Under the pieces are notes generated by a model. The model saw only the letters and a program-made list of their open reading frames with translations, searched no databases and was not told the origin of the DNA. A DNA stretch of 30,553 nucleotides from Candidatus Thorarchaeota archaeon (GTDB lineage: Archaea; Asgardarchaeota; Thorarchaeia; Thorarchaeales; Thorarchaeaceae). A program made the translations under genes and the position numbers. Below, in pieces: positions 7,648 through 16,829 of the stretch. Within the stretch, counting starts at the first letter, position 1. Every line of letters starts with the position of its first letter. The stretch lies in NCBI GenBank assembly GCA_016840825.1, contig JAEORN010000318.1, positions 1-30,553 of the forward strand, given 5' to 3'.

Positions 7648-7655
7648 TTATAAAA
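7648..7655. promoter_or_regulatory. TATA box, possibly shared by the divergent moaD-like and AOR fusion genes
   Basis: TTATAAAA lies 41 bases before the AOR fusion ATG, the usual distance for a short-leader archaeal transcript. The core TTATAA is symmetrical and also lies 34-41 bases before the moaD-like TTG, so one site could serve both directions in the 81-base gap. Confidence 0.6.
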
Positions 7656-7695
7656 CCGTAGAGACACAGTGTTGTGATTAGGGGTCCTTCTTGAA

Positions 7696-10600
7696 ATGTA
7701 TGGATATATGGGAAAAATCCTGAGAGTTAATCTGACAACAGGTTCTATAACTGAAGAGTTTCCTGATGAAGAAACACTGAGAAAATATCTTGGTGGATCA
7801 GGATTAGCAACCAAATATCTCTTTGAAGAAACTGAACCAGGAATCGATCCACTAGGGCCCGAGAATAAGCTCATCTTCATGACTGGTCCATTGACAGGAA
7901 CACATTCTCCCAGCACTGGACGCTATAGTGTGGTCACTAAGGCACCTCTAACCAACGGATGGGGTCATGCGAACTCAGCAGGATTCTGGGGGCGGGACTT
8001 CAAACGCTCAGGATTCGATGGTGTGATTTTCGAGGGGGTATCACCCAAACCTGTGTATCTTCTCACAGAGGATGGAAAGGCTGAGCTCATGGATGCAAGT
8101 GACCTCTGGGGAAAGAACACTTCTGAAACTACGAGGATTTTGAGAGATAAGCATGGTCCAAAATTCAATGTAGCATGTATTGGCATCGCTGGCGAGAATC
8201 TTGTCAAATATGCTGCTATCATGAATGATTGTGATGAAGAGAACTGGGGACGAGCGGCAGGTAGGTGTGGCGTTGGTGCAGTGATGGGATCAAAGAACCT
8301 CAAAGCAATAGCTTCGAGAGGAACACTACAAATTCCCATTGCAGACCCAGAGAAGTATAAAGAGGAAGCCAAGCAAAGATTCGATTGGGTGAATCAGAGC
8401 ATCCTAAAGATGACACTTGAAGTCTATGGAACAGCCACTATGGTCGACTTGGTGAACGTGAAAGGTGGCATTCCCACAAAGAACTGGCAAACGGGAGTAT
8501 TTGAGAATGCAGAAGTAATCAATGGCACTGCGATCAACGAAAACATCCTTGTAAAAAGAAAGCCTTGTTTCGCATGTCCGATACATTGTGGTAGGATAGC
8601 AGAAATCAAAACAGGTCCATTCAAGAGTAAAGGAGAAGGACCTGAGTACGAGACGATTAGTTCATTCGGGACTATGTGTGGTGTGGATAATCTTGAGGCC
8701 ATAACTCTTGCTCATTTCCTCTGTAATGAGTATGGCTTGGATACCATCTCTGCAGGTAGCTCAGTAGCCTTCGCTATGGAGTGCTATCAAAGAGGCATCT
8801 TGAAATCTGAGGACGTTGATGGTCTGGATTTCTCATGGGGCAATGCACAGTTAATAGTAGACATTGTAAAGAAGATAGCAAAACGAGAAGGAATAGGTGA
8901 TCTCCTTGCTGAAGGAACAAAGAGAATGTCCCAGAAACTTGGTCAAGGATCAGAACACTTTGCCATGCATGTGAAGGGTCTTGAGCTCCCTGGATATGAC
9001 AGCCGTGCTGCAAAGGTGACGGGACTTGCCTATGCAGTTGCAAATCGAGGAGGGGATCATATCACAGCATACATCGAAGGACCAGCATTCCTATCCATGC
9101 CCTTCATGATTGTCGAAGATGCAGATGTTGGAGACCCGCTAAAGGAAATTCCTGAAACTGCACTTATCGTTAAGAACTTTGAAGACTCCCTCGGAAACTT
9201 CGATGCTATCGGTGGATGCAAGTTCATGGGTATGGTCCTCACCGCAGATGATTGGGCAGGCTTGATGTCCAGTTTGATGGGCATTGGTATGACTGCTGAT
9301 GAATTCCGAAAGACAGGAGAACGAATCTACAACCTTGAACGTGCATACATAATAAGAGAAGGGTTCACAAGAGCGGATGATACCCTTCCACCGAGATTGC
9401 TCGAGGACCCACTGCCGGAAGGTCCTGCTGAAGGACATGTTGTGAATCTCGACATTCTCTTAGATGCATATTATCAATATCGTGGGTGGGACGAATATGG
9501 GAGACCCACTGTTGAGAAGCTCAAAGAGCTTGATTTAGAATGGCTAGTGGATGTGGTTCATGGAGACATAGCTCCAATTCAAGAGATTGTCAGACAGAAA
9601 GCAAAGGATCTACCAGCGATTGAGCGAAAATCAACATCTGCAGGTATGGAAGTAAAAATGGGTGATAGACCCTGGATTGATAACTACTTCATCGGACCGT
9701 TCAAGCTTGCACATTCGATGAAACCGTATCCTGAAATAAACATCTACAAGTTCCTAGAAGACACTGCAAGAGAGTTTCCAGATGTTATTGCATGTGAGTA
9801 TGCAGATGAGGAGATGACATATCCTCAGCTTAAGGACAAAGTGGATAGACTCGCATCAGCATTTGTGGCGCTCGGAGTTAAGAAGGGTGACAAGGTAGCC
9901 ACGGTATTGCCATCATGCCCAGAGTTCATCATAGCAGACTATGCGGCTATGAAGATTGGTGCGATACATGTGCCTTTGAGTATATTACACAAGGCAGATG
10001 ATTTGGAATACGAGCTAAAGGAGAGCGGAACAGAGATTGTTGTTTGCTCATACAGGAGAGTTGATCGCGTCAATCAAGTGAAACCGAATACAAAGGTGAA
10101 GAAAGTAATCTATGCCCCGACCAAACTGTTTCCAGACTACGAATATCCTGAGATGGAGAAGATTGATGACGCAGACTACTATCTCATGAGCGATCTGCTT
10201 GAGAAATATGAACCGCATACTCAAACTGTAGAGATTGACCCAAAGGAAGACCTTGCGCTCTTGCCCTTCACTGGAGGTACGACTGGTCTTCCAAAAGGCA
10301 CGATGCTTACGCACTATAACATCACCTCTAATGTGAGACAAAGTATACACTGGATGATGGAACCGCTAAAAGAAGGCATCATCGGAAAAAGCTCTGCAGT
10401 CATCTGTATTCCTGTCTTCCATGCCTATGGACATTGGGCTGTTCATGCTTGCATCTCATGGGGAATCAAGATGTATCTTCTAGATCCAAGAGATATCCCT
10501 AAGATTGTAGATGTGATTAACAAACATCGTCCATTCATTGTCTTCGCTGTGCCAACGCACTATACATTGTTCTCCAACTTCGACTTGGCTAAGGCACAGA

Positions 10601-11328
10601 TCTTCTACTTCTCAGGCGCAGCTGCATTAGCCGAAGAGGTAGCTGAAGATTTCGAAAAGAAAACAGGTGTTCCAATGGGAGAAGGATACGGTGCGACAGA
10701 AACTTCCTGTGTGGCAACCATCAACATCTCTGCACTATCAAAGGTGACGGGATTCATGGCTGAAACCAAGAGAGGTGTAGGAATACCGATACCGGATACA
10801 GAAATCAAAATCATTAACCCTGATACGGGAGAGGAACTCCCTGTTGGTGAACGAGGAGAGATCTGGATAAGAGGACCGCAGATAATGGCCGGTTATTTCC
10901 CTAATAGAGGAAGCGGTCTCAAAGAGGGTGGGTGGTTACCAATGGGGGACATCGTTGAGATGGACAATTCAGGGTATTTCAAAGTAGTAGACCGAATCAA
11001 GGATATGATCAATGTTTCAGGAAATAAAGTATACAGCAGAGTAATTGACGATATCCTCCATGAGCATGAAGGAGTTGAGATAGCTGGCGTAATTGGTGTT
11101 CCAGATCCTGAGCGGCCTGGTAGTGAAAGAGTCAAGGCATTCGTCCAGCTAAAACCTGAATACAAGGGAAAGGTAACGCAAGAGGATATTATCGAGTTCT
11201 TGAAGGGAAAAGTCAAGCCGTATGCAGTTCCCAAGTCGGTGGAGTTCAGGGATGAATTACCTCTTACCATAGTAATGAAGCTATTCAAAAAGAAGCTAAG
11301 AGACGAGGAGCTTGGAAAAGCTCATTGA
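7696..11328 (+). CDS. Fusion: aldehyde:ferredoxin oxidoreductase + AMP-forming acyl-CoA synthetase
   Basis: One 1210-residue chain holds two complete enzymes. Residues 1-612 are an aldehyde:ferredoxin oxidoreductase: GRYSVVTKAPLTNGWGHA, AGRCGVGAVMGSKNLKA, the [4Fe-4S] ligands C291/C294/C298 in PCFACPIHC, the fourth ligand C508 in GGCKFMG, and GEGPEYET near the pterin. This part oxidises aldehydes to acids with ferredoxin at a bis-pterin tungsten (or molybdenum) site. After a linker (about 613-654), residues 655-1210 are a full adenylate-forming acyl-CoA synthetase: FTGGTTGLPKG (858-868), GYGATET (997-1003), D1085, VDRIKDMINVSGNK (1098-1111) and the A10 lysine K1195. Together they could take an aldehyde to acyl-CoA. 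Start ATG with an AGGGGT upstream; TATA at 7648. A HAD gene follows 26 bases later. Confidence 0.93.
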   Translation: MYGYMGKILRVNLTTGSITEEFPDEETLRKYLGGSGLATKYLFEETEPGIDPLGPENKLIFMTGPLTGTHSPSTGRYSVVTKAPLTNGWGHANSAGFWGRDFKRSGFDGVIFEGVSPKPVYLLTEDGKAELMDASDLWGKNTSETTRILRDKHGPKFNVACIGIAGENLVKYAAIMNDCDEENWGRAAGRCGVGAVMGSKNLKAIASRGTLQIPIADPEKYKEEAKQRFDWVNQSILKMTLEVYGTATMVDLVNVKGGIPTKNWQTGVFENAEVINGTAINENILVKRKPCFACPIHCGRIAEIKTGPFKSKGEGPEYETISSFGTMCGVDNLEAITLAHFLCNEYGLDTISAGSSVAFAMECYQRGILKSEDVDGLDFSWGNAQLIVDIVKKIAKREGIGDLLAEGTKRMSQKLGQGSEHFAMHVKGLELPGYDSRAAKVTGLAYAVANRGGDHITAYIEGPAFLSMPFMIVEDADVGDPLKEIPETALIVKNFEDSLGNFDAIGGCKFMGMVLTADDWAGLMSSLMGIGMTADEFRKTGERIYNLERAYIIREGFTRADDTLPPRLLEDPLPEGPAEGHVVNLDILLDAYYQYRGWDEYGRPTVEKLKELDLEWLVDVVHGDIAPIQEIVRQKAKDLPAIERKSTSAGMEVKMGDRPWIDNYFIGPFKLAHSMKPYPEINIYKFLEDTAREFPDVIACEYADEEMTYPQLKDKVDRLASAFVALGVKKGDKVATVLPSCPEFIIADYAAMKIGAIHVPLSILHKADDLEYELKESGTEIVVCSYRRVDRVNQVKPNTKVKKVIYAPTKLFPDYEYPEMEKIDDADYYLMSDLLEKYEPHTQTVEIDPKEDLALLPFTGGTTGLPKGTMLTHYNITSNVRQSIHWMMEPLKEGIIGKSSAVICIPVFHAYGHWAVHACISWGIKMYLLDPRDIPKIVDVINKHRPFIVFAVPTHYTLFSNFDLAKAQIFYFSGAAALAEEVAEDFEKKTGVPMGEGYGATETSCVATINISALSKVTGFMAETKRGVGIPIPDTEIKIINPDTGEELPVGERGEIWIRGPQIMAGYFPNRGSGLKEGGWLPMGDIVEMDNSGYFKVVDRIKDMINVSGNKVYSRVIDDILHEHEGVEIAGVIGVPDPERPGSERVKAFVQLKPEYKGKVTQEDIIEFLKGKVKPYAVPKSVEFRDELPLTIVMKLFKKKLRDEELGKAH

Positions 11329-11354
11329 TTCTGCACTCTTAGGAAGCGAATGAA

Positions 11355-11954
11355 ATGCAAAAGGCAATACTTCTAGACATGGATGGAGTGATTCGACATA
11401 TAGATCTGATGCATGCAGAAAAGATCGCCAATGAGATAGGATTCTCATTCGATGAATTGACTTCAATAATGTGGGATGATAGGTTTCTGCCCGATTTAAT
11501 TCGCGGAAAAATCAGTAGACAAGAATGGTGGCAGAATATCCAGAGAACCCATGCAGCACTAGCGAAATACGACCAAGATATAATTTGGAATGGAGTTCTT
11601 GGCCTTAACCATTTAAACGAGGATCTATTGCGATTTGTTAAAGGTATCAAATCGATTGCTACTACAGCTATCCTAACGAATTGTGATCCAATTTCAAAAG
11701 CAAGAATAGTATCCGAGCTTGAGAACTATGATGCGTTTCACTACATCTTCTCTTCAAGTGATTATAGCTATATTAAGCCAGAACCCGAATTATTCAAAGC
11801 AGTAATTCAAAAGTTGGAGATAACAGCTGTGGGTTTTCTTTTTGTTGATGACAGTGAAGCAAATGTGAAAGCTGCACAAGGGATTGGAATGAATGCATTT
11901 CAGTATAGTTCCTTTGAAGATTTCAAAACAAGAGTGCAACGTTTTCTAATGTAG
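11355..11954 (+). CDS. HAD-superfamily phosphatase (subfamily IA)
   Basis: This is a haloacid-dehalogenase-type hydrolase of 199 residues with all four motifs: I DMDGV (nucleophile D8, acid D10), II LTN (T108), III K141 in YIKPEPE, and IV VDDSEANV (D165, D166). A helical cap follows motif I, as in subfamily IA enzymes such as phosphoglycolate phosphatase or epoxide hydrolase N-terminal domains. It most likely removes phosphate from a small metabolite in the cytosol; the substrate is unknown. It starts 26 bases after the AOR fusion with AGGAAG upstream and is probably on the same transcript. Its stop is three bases from the stop of the convergent giant surface protein gene, leaving no room for a separate terminator. 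Confidence 0.88.
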   Translation: MQKAILLDMDGVIRHIDLMHAEKIANEIGFSFDELTSIMWDDRFLPDLIRGKISRQEWWQNIQRTHAALAKYDQDIIWNGVLGLNHLNEDLLRFVKGIKSIATTAILTNCDPISKARIVSELENYDAFHYIFSSSDYSYIKPEPELFKAVIQKLEITAVGFLFVDDSEANVKAAQGIGMNAFQYSSFEDFKTRVQRFLM

Positions 11955-11957
11955 TGG

Positions 11958-14900
11958 CTAGTCTTTTGGAGGATCACCATCAAATGAAGGGATGAATCGC
12001 GGTCCTGGAATTAGATATTCATTATCTATACATTCTAACACTATATTGTATACTTGACGTTCAGGATAACCCTGCACAATCAATTCTCTAATAATCACTT
12101 CAGGAGTAGCTCCGTACTCTATATCAAGTTTGGAAATAGTTTCAGCGACTGGCATCAAATGAGGGGGAATGTTCTTCTTTGTGCCGACATATCTCTCCAA
12201 TAGTGAGATATCGAAGAGTGCATCAAATACTGGAGAGATAGCTTCCTCGAAATCTTGAGCAGGATCGATGCCACTATAGATTGAGTTGATAATAGATTCA
12301 TTATGATCGAAAAGAGCTCCGATCTGCAAGCTAATCTGTTCCAATTTACTCCTTTGTCGATCTGTGGGATTCTCAACAGTGATGATTGCGCAGATGAATA
12401 CCTCTGTCTGCACTACAGAAATCATCTCAGTAATTGGAATAGCCTTCCAAAATGGTTCATCCATTGAGAATTCAGACCTGAAGTGTGAGATAGCACTGAT
12501 AAACGAACTAAGCATGGCCTCTTCAAATCCACCTTTTATCACTCTTGAAAAAGCGGGAAGTCCAGTAACTCTGTGAATTATCAGAAATCCAATGAGATTC
12601 TTACTTTCATCGAAACGGGATTTCATGGATAATAAATCAAGAGCTCTTTGAGCGGAAACCTTTGTGTAGTATTTTCTACCAAATTGCACAGATATTGCTA
12701 GTGCAAAGAAGGTAAAAGCCCCTAGAATGCCAGCCCGAAAAGTAGTCGCGAATAAAATTTCAGTGTTTACTTCAGAATTCAGAACAATCTCTTCTTGATA
12801 GGTTTGATAGTTCTCTTTGGATAGAATGATGTAGAGAATATACAATCCAGCTGGAGGAATTGTGATATTTGCAGTATAGTTCCCAGATGACTCAGAAAAT
12901 GTGCCTTGCTCAACGATATTATTAAACTCCAATTCTGGGTTGATGATGCGGAATTCTGCTGAAACACCCGTTAGAAAGTTCCTACTTACTGAACATAGTG
13001 GTGCTATACATATCGTTAACACTGTGTTTTCCATTCTCGAACAGGTTTGATTTAGTGGATAAGCATCACTGAGAATGATTGGTATTTTAATGGTATTCAG
13101 AGAAAATGAGTATTCTTGATCTTTGTAGCCTTCCTTTGACAACCAACAAGTGACATTCCAAAATCCTTCCATCGGGATCAATGAGAAATTGTACCATCCT
13201 AGTCCCTGGGTTGATTCAGTAATCATGCTACGTATTGATGGAGATAATGAGAACTCTGCATTTTCTACTCCATCATCAATAGAGGAGTTATAGTAAATCA
13301 TGAAATCATACGCGAAGCCTTGATAATATGTGGAATCAAATCCGAAAGGAGTCAAACTTGTTTCAATCTCTTCAATATTAAGCAGGAAGGAAGTATCTGA
13401 GAATTCATATCCAGATTTTTCGAATCGAAGATATATCATATACGACCCGACCATTGGAACTCTCACTGAGAACTCATAGCGACCCTCTCCGAGATCTGTC
13501 CAACTGATGATAGCAACCGGATTATATGTAACATTCACTGAAGCAAATGAAATACCAGTATCATCGATCGAATGATAGAACAAGATGAATGTGTATGTCT
13601 GATTGTAGAATAATGATTCAGGAGGTCCAATGCCTTCCACCTCAATCTCTGAAGAAGCTGGTTTAACAATCAAATAGAATGATGTTGCTGCAGATGTATG
13701 GTCAGCTTTCGATCCCAAGAGTGTAATGAAATAAGAGCCACTAACTGAGGCACTAAACGAGATTGAATAGTTACCTGGTTCTCCATTAATCGCTCCATCA
13801 ATCTCATAATCTAATCCTCCATCAGGGCCAGTCCAAGATAGAATGGAAATGTTCGCTCCTTCAATTCCTGTTCCATCAATATACATGAAACGAACTTTCG
13901 ATGTAAAACTAGTCCCTGGACTGACTGTAACTTGCTGACCACTCAAGATTGTCATGGTTGTTAGTGTTTTGACTTGGATGGTAATCGTGCAATTTGTCAT
14001 CTCATAGAATGCCATCTTTGCAACAATAGTCAGATTATGTGAGCCCACTGCCACTCCTGAAGCATCTAGTTCGACCTCCCACCATTCCTTAGCAAAATTA
14101 GGGTTAAATGACACCTCAGTACCAGACCAGTTTGCTTTGACGATTGCGTTCGATAGGACTGATACACCGGTATCTTGATCGAAAATGTAGACAGACGCTA
14201 TGAAACTTTCATTTACTTGAGTGCTAATTTCTGGTGCATAGGCGATTATCCCTAAGGTGTGACGGAGCTCGTAAGAGGTTTCAGTGTAGGCAATTTCAGT
14301 CCCATTGGTCCAACGTGCGCAGGTGGTCCAGAGTCCGGGAGAGGAGTTTGTGGAACCAAATACTAAGTTAGAACTAATGAAGATGGATCCAGCAAATACA
14401 TCATCTTGCTCAGTATACCAGACCTCACCTGATGGTCTATACCATGTAAGCGATATATTCCCTGATGTCGACGGTGTATCCGTATCTGTTCCTAGGGTTA
14501 GATTGCTCCTTATCGAATCGCCATCATGAAAAACTTGGCAGTCCTCCCAGAATGGACCATCATGATTCCATTGTGTTGTGAAATTCTTCGCATAATTAGG
14601 AGCGTTCATCTTTAGAGTCCACCAACCGACTGATGTAACAACTCCTATAGGAATTTCATCAACTCCTTTCTGAGAAAGAATAGAGGTGGTTTTATTCATT
14701 CCAAAAGAATCTATGACGCTTATATTTTCCCAATCATACGGGTGATAGACAGTGAATCCAAGATGCTCGGCTCCTGGGTAGGAAGGAATGTATGTATAGA
14801 AGGTCAAATTCACGCAATATGCTGTGGAAGCACTGAATGAAACGCCTTTCTCGCTAAGGCTGGTTGTGAAAGATGATTCTTGATGTCGTGACATCGTACT

Positions 14901-16676
14901 TACAACTGCAGAACACTTGAAGGATACTTTACGATCACACGAGAAGAATAGAGGGATCGCAGAATCTTCCCAATATGAATAGTTGAGTAATATTGATCCT
15001 GAACCGGGTTGGCCATTCACCACAAACGGCCCAAGACCTGCAGTGCTAACTTCTAAGTTAACATCCTCAGGATCAGTTGCGTTATTGCCAATCAATGATA
15101 AATCATCAACATGGATTGAAATAAACTGCCCATTAGTAGAATCCCCATCAAGATCAGGATCATTACTCAATATCTCTATAGCAGCACTTGAATTTGATAT
15201 CACCATAGTAAGGCGAGCTTCAAAGGACGATGGAGCGTTTGTAATGTTTACAAGCTGTGGGCCGGTGTTGAACCAGACATGTCTTTGGGAAATATTCACC
15301 AAGTCTATGGACCAATTCCATAGAGAAATCGAATCATTTAGGATATCAAACCGTAGTGTGAAAATATTCTCAAAATGATTCCCTATCGGCCCACTTTGAT
15401 AAAAATACTTCAGGTCAAATAGAAATTCCTCATTAAGGTCAGAATTATCTATAACTTGATACCAGTATATCTTCGTGCCATTGTAGTGCTCGTACCTATC
15501 AGGGCTGGTAAGTGCATATCCCTCATTCTCAATCAAGATGTAATCATCATCATCCTCAATGTATGAAGTTCTTTGTCGTCCTCGAAAATCAAGCACTTCT
15601 CTTCGGGCAAGCCAGCCATCAGGGTGGTATATACCATCTCCAATCCAATCCTCATTCGTCCCTGGATTTCCAGTATCAAAGGTGCCATTTTGTGCATAAA
15701 GAGTTCTTACTTCACTAATACTTACATCAATTTGCTCGCCTCGCCAAGCTGTAGGGTCACGGTATACATCCCGAGAAATTGCACAATCTCCAATAGGAGT
15801 CAAATCATCATTTCCTACACTATCTGCCAAATCGTTCTCGAATTTATAATAGTGAGTCAAACCAAGCTCAGTGCCGCCTAGAGTTTTGTTGTAGTCTGAC
15901 CTTATATCTTCAGCCGTGCGATATACATTGTAATATCTAAAGTCATCTACATTTCCATAGACATAGTCTGTTCTTAATGCTGAATTCATTATCCGATTCT
16001 CAATCAACAATCCAACGACGCTATTAGTCCAAGTTGAAAGAGACGAATCCAATGTTGGTTCTGTGGTGCTATCTCCCCAATAGAAAGCTAATGTGTTCGC
16101 AAAATCATCCCATGTGATGGCGAAGAAATACCAATGATCTTCAATCCAATTGGTTTTGGATCCAAACATTGTATTGTCACCACCCCAGTCAAGAACAATT
16201 CGGTTTGAAGCCCATCGAGATTCGAAGTTGCTATCTTGGCCCCAAAAGCGTCCATGAGGTGCTGAATTATCCCACTTTCCCCACCATGAGATCGTACCAG
16301 AATGTGATCCAAAATCCGAGGTTCCGCTCGCTCCGACTTGGAAATACCCTCCATCACATATGGCTGAGTATAAATTGCCTGAAACTCCGGAGGGCAGGTA
16401 GACGTCATACTGTGGAGATAAGGAGATATCTGTACGAAGAGATCGCGTCTGTGTCGGAAATGCAGATGCCGTGTGTTCAATCGTCACAGGATTAAGTGTG
16501 GAAACATATGCTTCAGAAACGACATTGGTGTTATTATGGGCATTTTGATTTCTTTCGGTTAGAGGGAAATCGTTTTCTTTAATTAAATTGCCATTCGAAA
16601 AATCATTTGATGGCGATAATAGTATGATAATACATACTACTAGCAGGACTACCATCTGGCGATTTTTCATAATCAT
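11958..16676 (-). CDS. Giant receptor-like surface protein: LamG, Ig-like repeats, one TM, longin/roadblock-like cytosolic tail
   Basis: This chain of about 1572 residues has a signal peptide (MVVLLVVCIIILLSPS), then a LamG/concanavalin A-like domain at about 70-290 (GTISWWGKWD, WYFFAITWDD, GNVDDFRYYNVYRTAEDI). Next comes a second beta-sandwich region up to about 560, then a series of Ig-like/invasin-like repeats with the recurring pattern 'YNQTYTFILFYHSIDD..I..ASV'. A single membrane helix lies at about 1307-1330. The cytosolic tail of about 240 residues contains NLIGFLIIHRVTGLPAFSR, MLSSFISAISHFRSEF, VFICAIIT and LQIGALFDH, the strand/helix order of a longin/roadblock (profilin-like) fold, and ends in a helical winged-helix-like part (TPEVIIRELIVQGYPERQV). 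ATG 16676 or 16670 are preferred over TTG 16682. The ligand and partner are unknown; the tail assignment is inference. Confidence 0.85.
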   Translation of the reverse strand: MIMKNRQMVVLLVVCIIILLSPSNDFSNGNLIKENDFPLTERNQNAHNNTNVVSEAYVSTLNPVTIEHTASAFPTQTRSLRTDISLSPQYDVYLPSGVSGNLYSAICDGGYFQVGASGTSDFGSHSGTISWWGKWDNSAPHGRFWGQDSNFESRWASNRIVLDWGGDNTMFGSKTNWIEDHWYFFAITWDDFANTLAFYWGDSTTEPTLDSSLSTWTNSVVGLLIENRIMNSALRTDYVYGNVDDFRYYNVYRTAEDIRSDYNKTLGGTELGLTHYYKFENDLADSVGNDDLTPIGDCAISRDVYRDPTAWRGEQIDVSISEVRTLYAQNGTFDTGNPGTNEDWIGDGIYHPDGWLARREVLDFRGRQRTSYIEDDDDYILIENEGYALTSPDRYEHYNGTKIYWYQVIDNSDLNEEFLFDLKYFYQSGPIGNHFENIFTLRFDILNDSISLWNWSIDLVNISQRHVWFNTGPQLVNITNAPSSFEARLTMVISNSSAAIEILSNDPDLDGDSTNGQFISIHVDDLSLIGNNATDPEDVNLEVSTAGLGPFVVNGQPGSGSILLNYSYWEDSAIPLFFSCDRKVSFKCSAVVSTMSRHQESSFTTSLSEKGVSFSASTAYCVNLTFYTYIPSYPGAEHLGFTVYHPYDWENISVIDSFGMNKTTSILSQKGVDEIPIGVVTSVGWWTLKMNAPNYAKNFTTQWNHDGPFWEDCQVFHDGDSIRSNLTLGTDTDTPSTSGNISLTWYRPSGEVWYTEQDDVFAGSIFISSNLVFGSTNSSPGLWTTCARWTNGTEIAYTETSYELRHTLGIIAYAPEISTQVNESFIASVYIFDQDTGVSVLSNAIVKANWSGTEVSFNPNFAKEWWEVELDASGVAVGSHNLTIVAKMAFYEMTNCTITIQVKTLTTMTILSGQQVTVSPGTSFTSKVRFMYIDGTGIEGANISILSWTGPDGGLDYEIDGAINGEPGNYSISFSASVSGSYFITLLGSKADHTSAATSFYLIVKPASSEIEVEGIGPPESLFYNQTYTFILFYHSIDDTGISFASVNVTYNPVAIISWTDLGEGRYEFSVRVPMVGSYMIYLRFEKSGYEFSDTSFLLNIEEIETSLTPFGFDSTYYQGFAYDFMIYYNSSIDDGVENAEFSLSPSIRSMITESTQGLGWYNFSLIPMEGFWNVTCWLSKEGYKDQEYSFSLNTIKIPIILSDAYPLNQTCSRMENTVLTICIAPLCSVSRNFLTGVSAEFRIINPELEFNNIVEQGTFSESSGNYTANITIPPAGLYILYIILSKENYQTYQEEIVLNSEVNTEILFATTFRAGILGAFTFFALAISVQFGRKYYTKVSAQRALDLLSMKSRFDESKNLIGFLIIHRVTGLPAFSRVIKGGFEEAMLSSFISAISHFRSEFSMDEPFWKAIPITEMISVVQTEVFICAIITVENPTDRQRSKLEQISLQIGALFDHNESIINSIYSGIDPAQDFEEAISPVFDALFDISLLERYVGTKKNIPPHLMPVAETISKLDIEYGATPEVIIRELIVQGYPERQVYNIVLECIDNEYLIPGPRFIPSFDGDPPKD

Positions 16677-16761
16677 TACCAAGCTACGAAAACCTATCGG
16701 AGTGAAACCGAGAAGTAACTAGACAATTTGCATCTATTAAGATTGTTTAGTTCGAATATTT

Positions 16762-16781
16762 TATCAAATGTTTGTTTGATA
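16762..16781. promoter_or_regulatory. Inverted repeat upstream of the giant surface protein gene
   Basis: TATCAAA and TTTGATA are perfect inverted arms around a six-base centre, in a very AT-rich 147-base gap between the regulator gene and the surface protein start, about 90 bases upstream of the latter. It could be an operator. AT-richness makes chance likely enough to keep confidence low. Confidence 0.35.
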
Positions 16782-16829
16782 TAATAATAAAACACCCTGA
16801 CGAATAATATTGATTCTGTTTTATTTGCA

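Noticed and set aside
9540..9680. AOR-ligase fusion as an assembly or sequencing artefact
   Set aside because: The frame is continuous through a linker with normal codon use, and both domains are complete with the ligase beginning at its natural N-terminus; only read data could finally exclude it.
7965..11288. Several open frames antisense to the AOR fusion gene
   Set aside because: They lie opposite strongly conserved coding sequence, have no recognisable domains and no start signals.
12364..12576. Plus-strand open frames inside the giant surface protein gene (here and at 14305-14529, 14983-15881, 16169-16495)
   Set aside because: They are antisense shadows with no domain match; the minus-strand frame shows clear LamG, Ig-like and membrane features.
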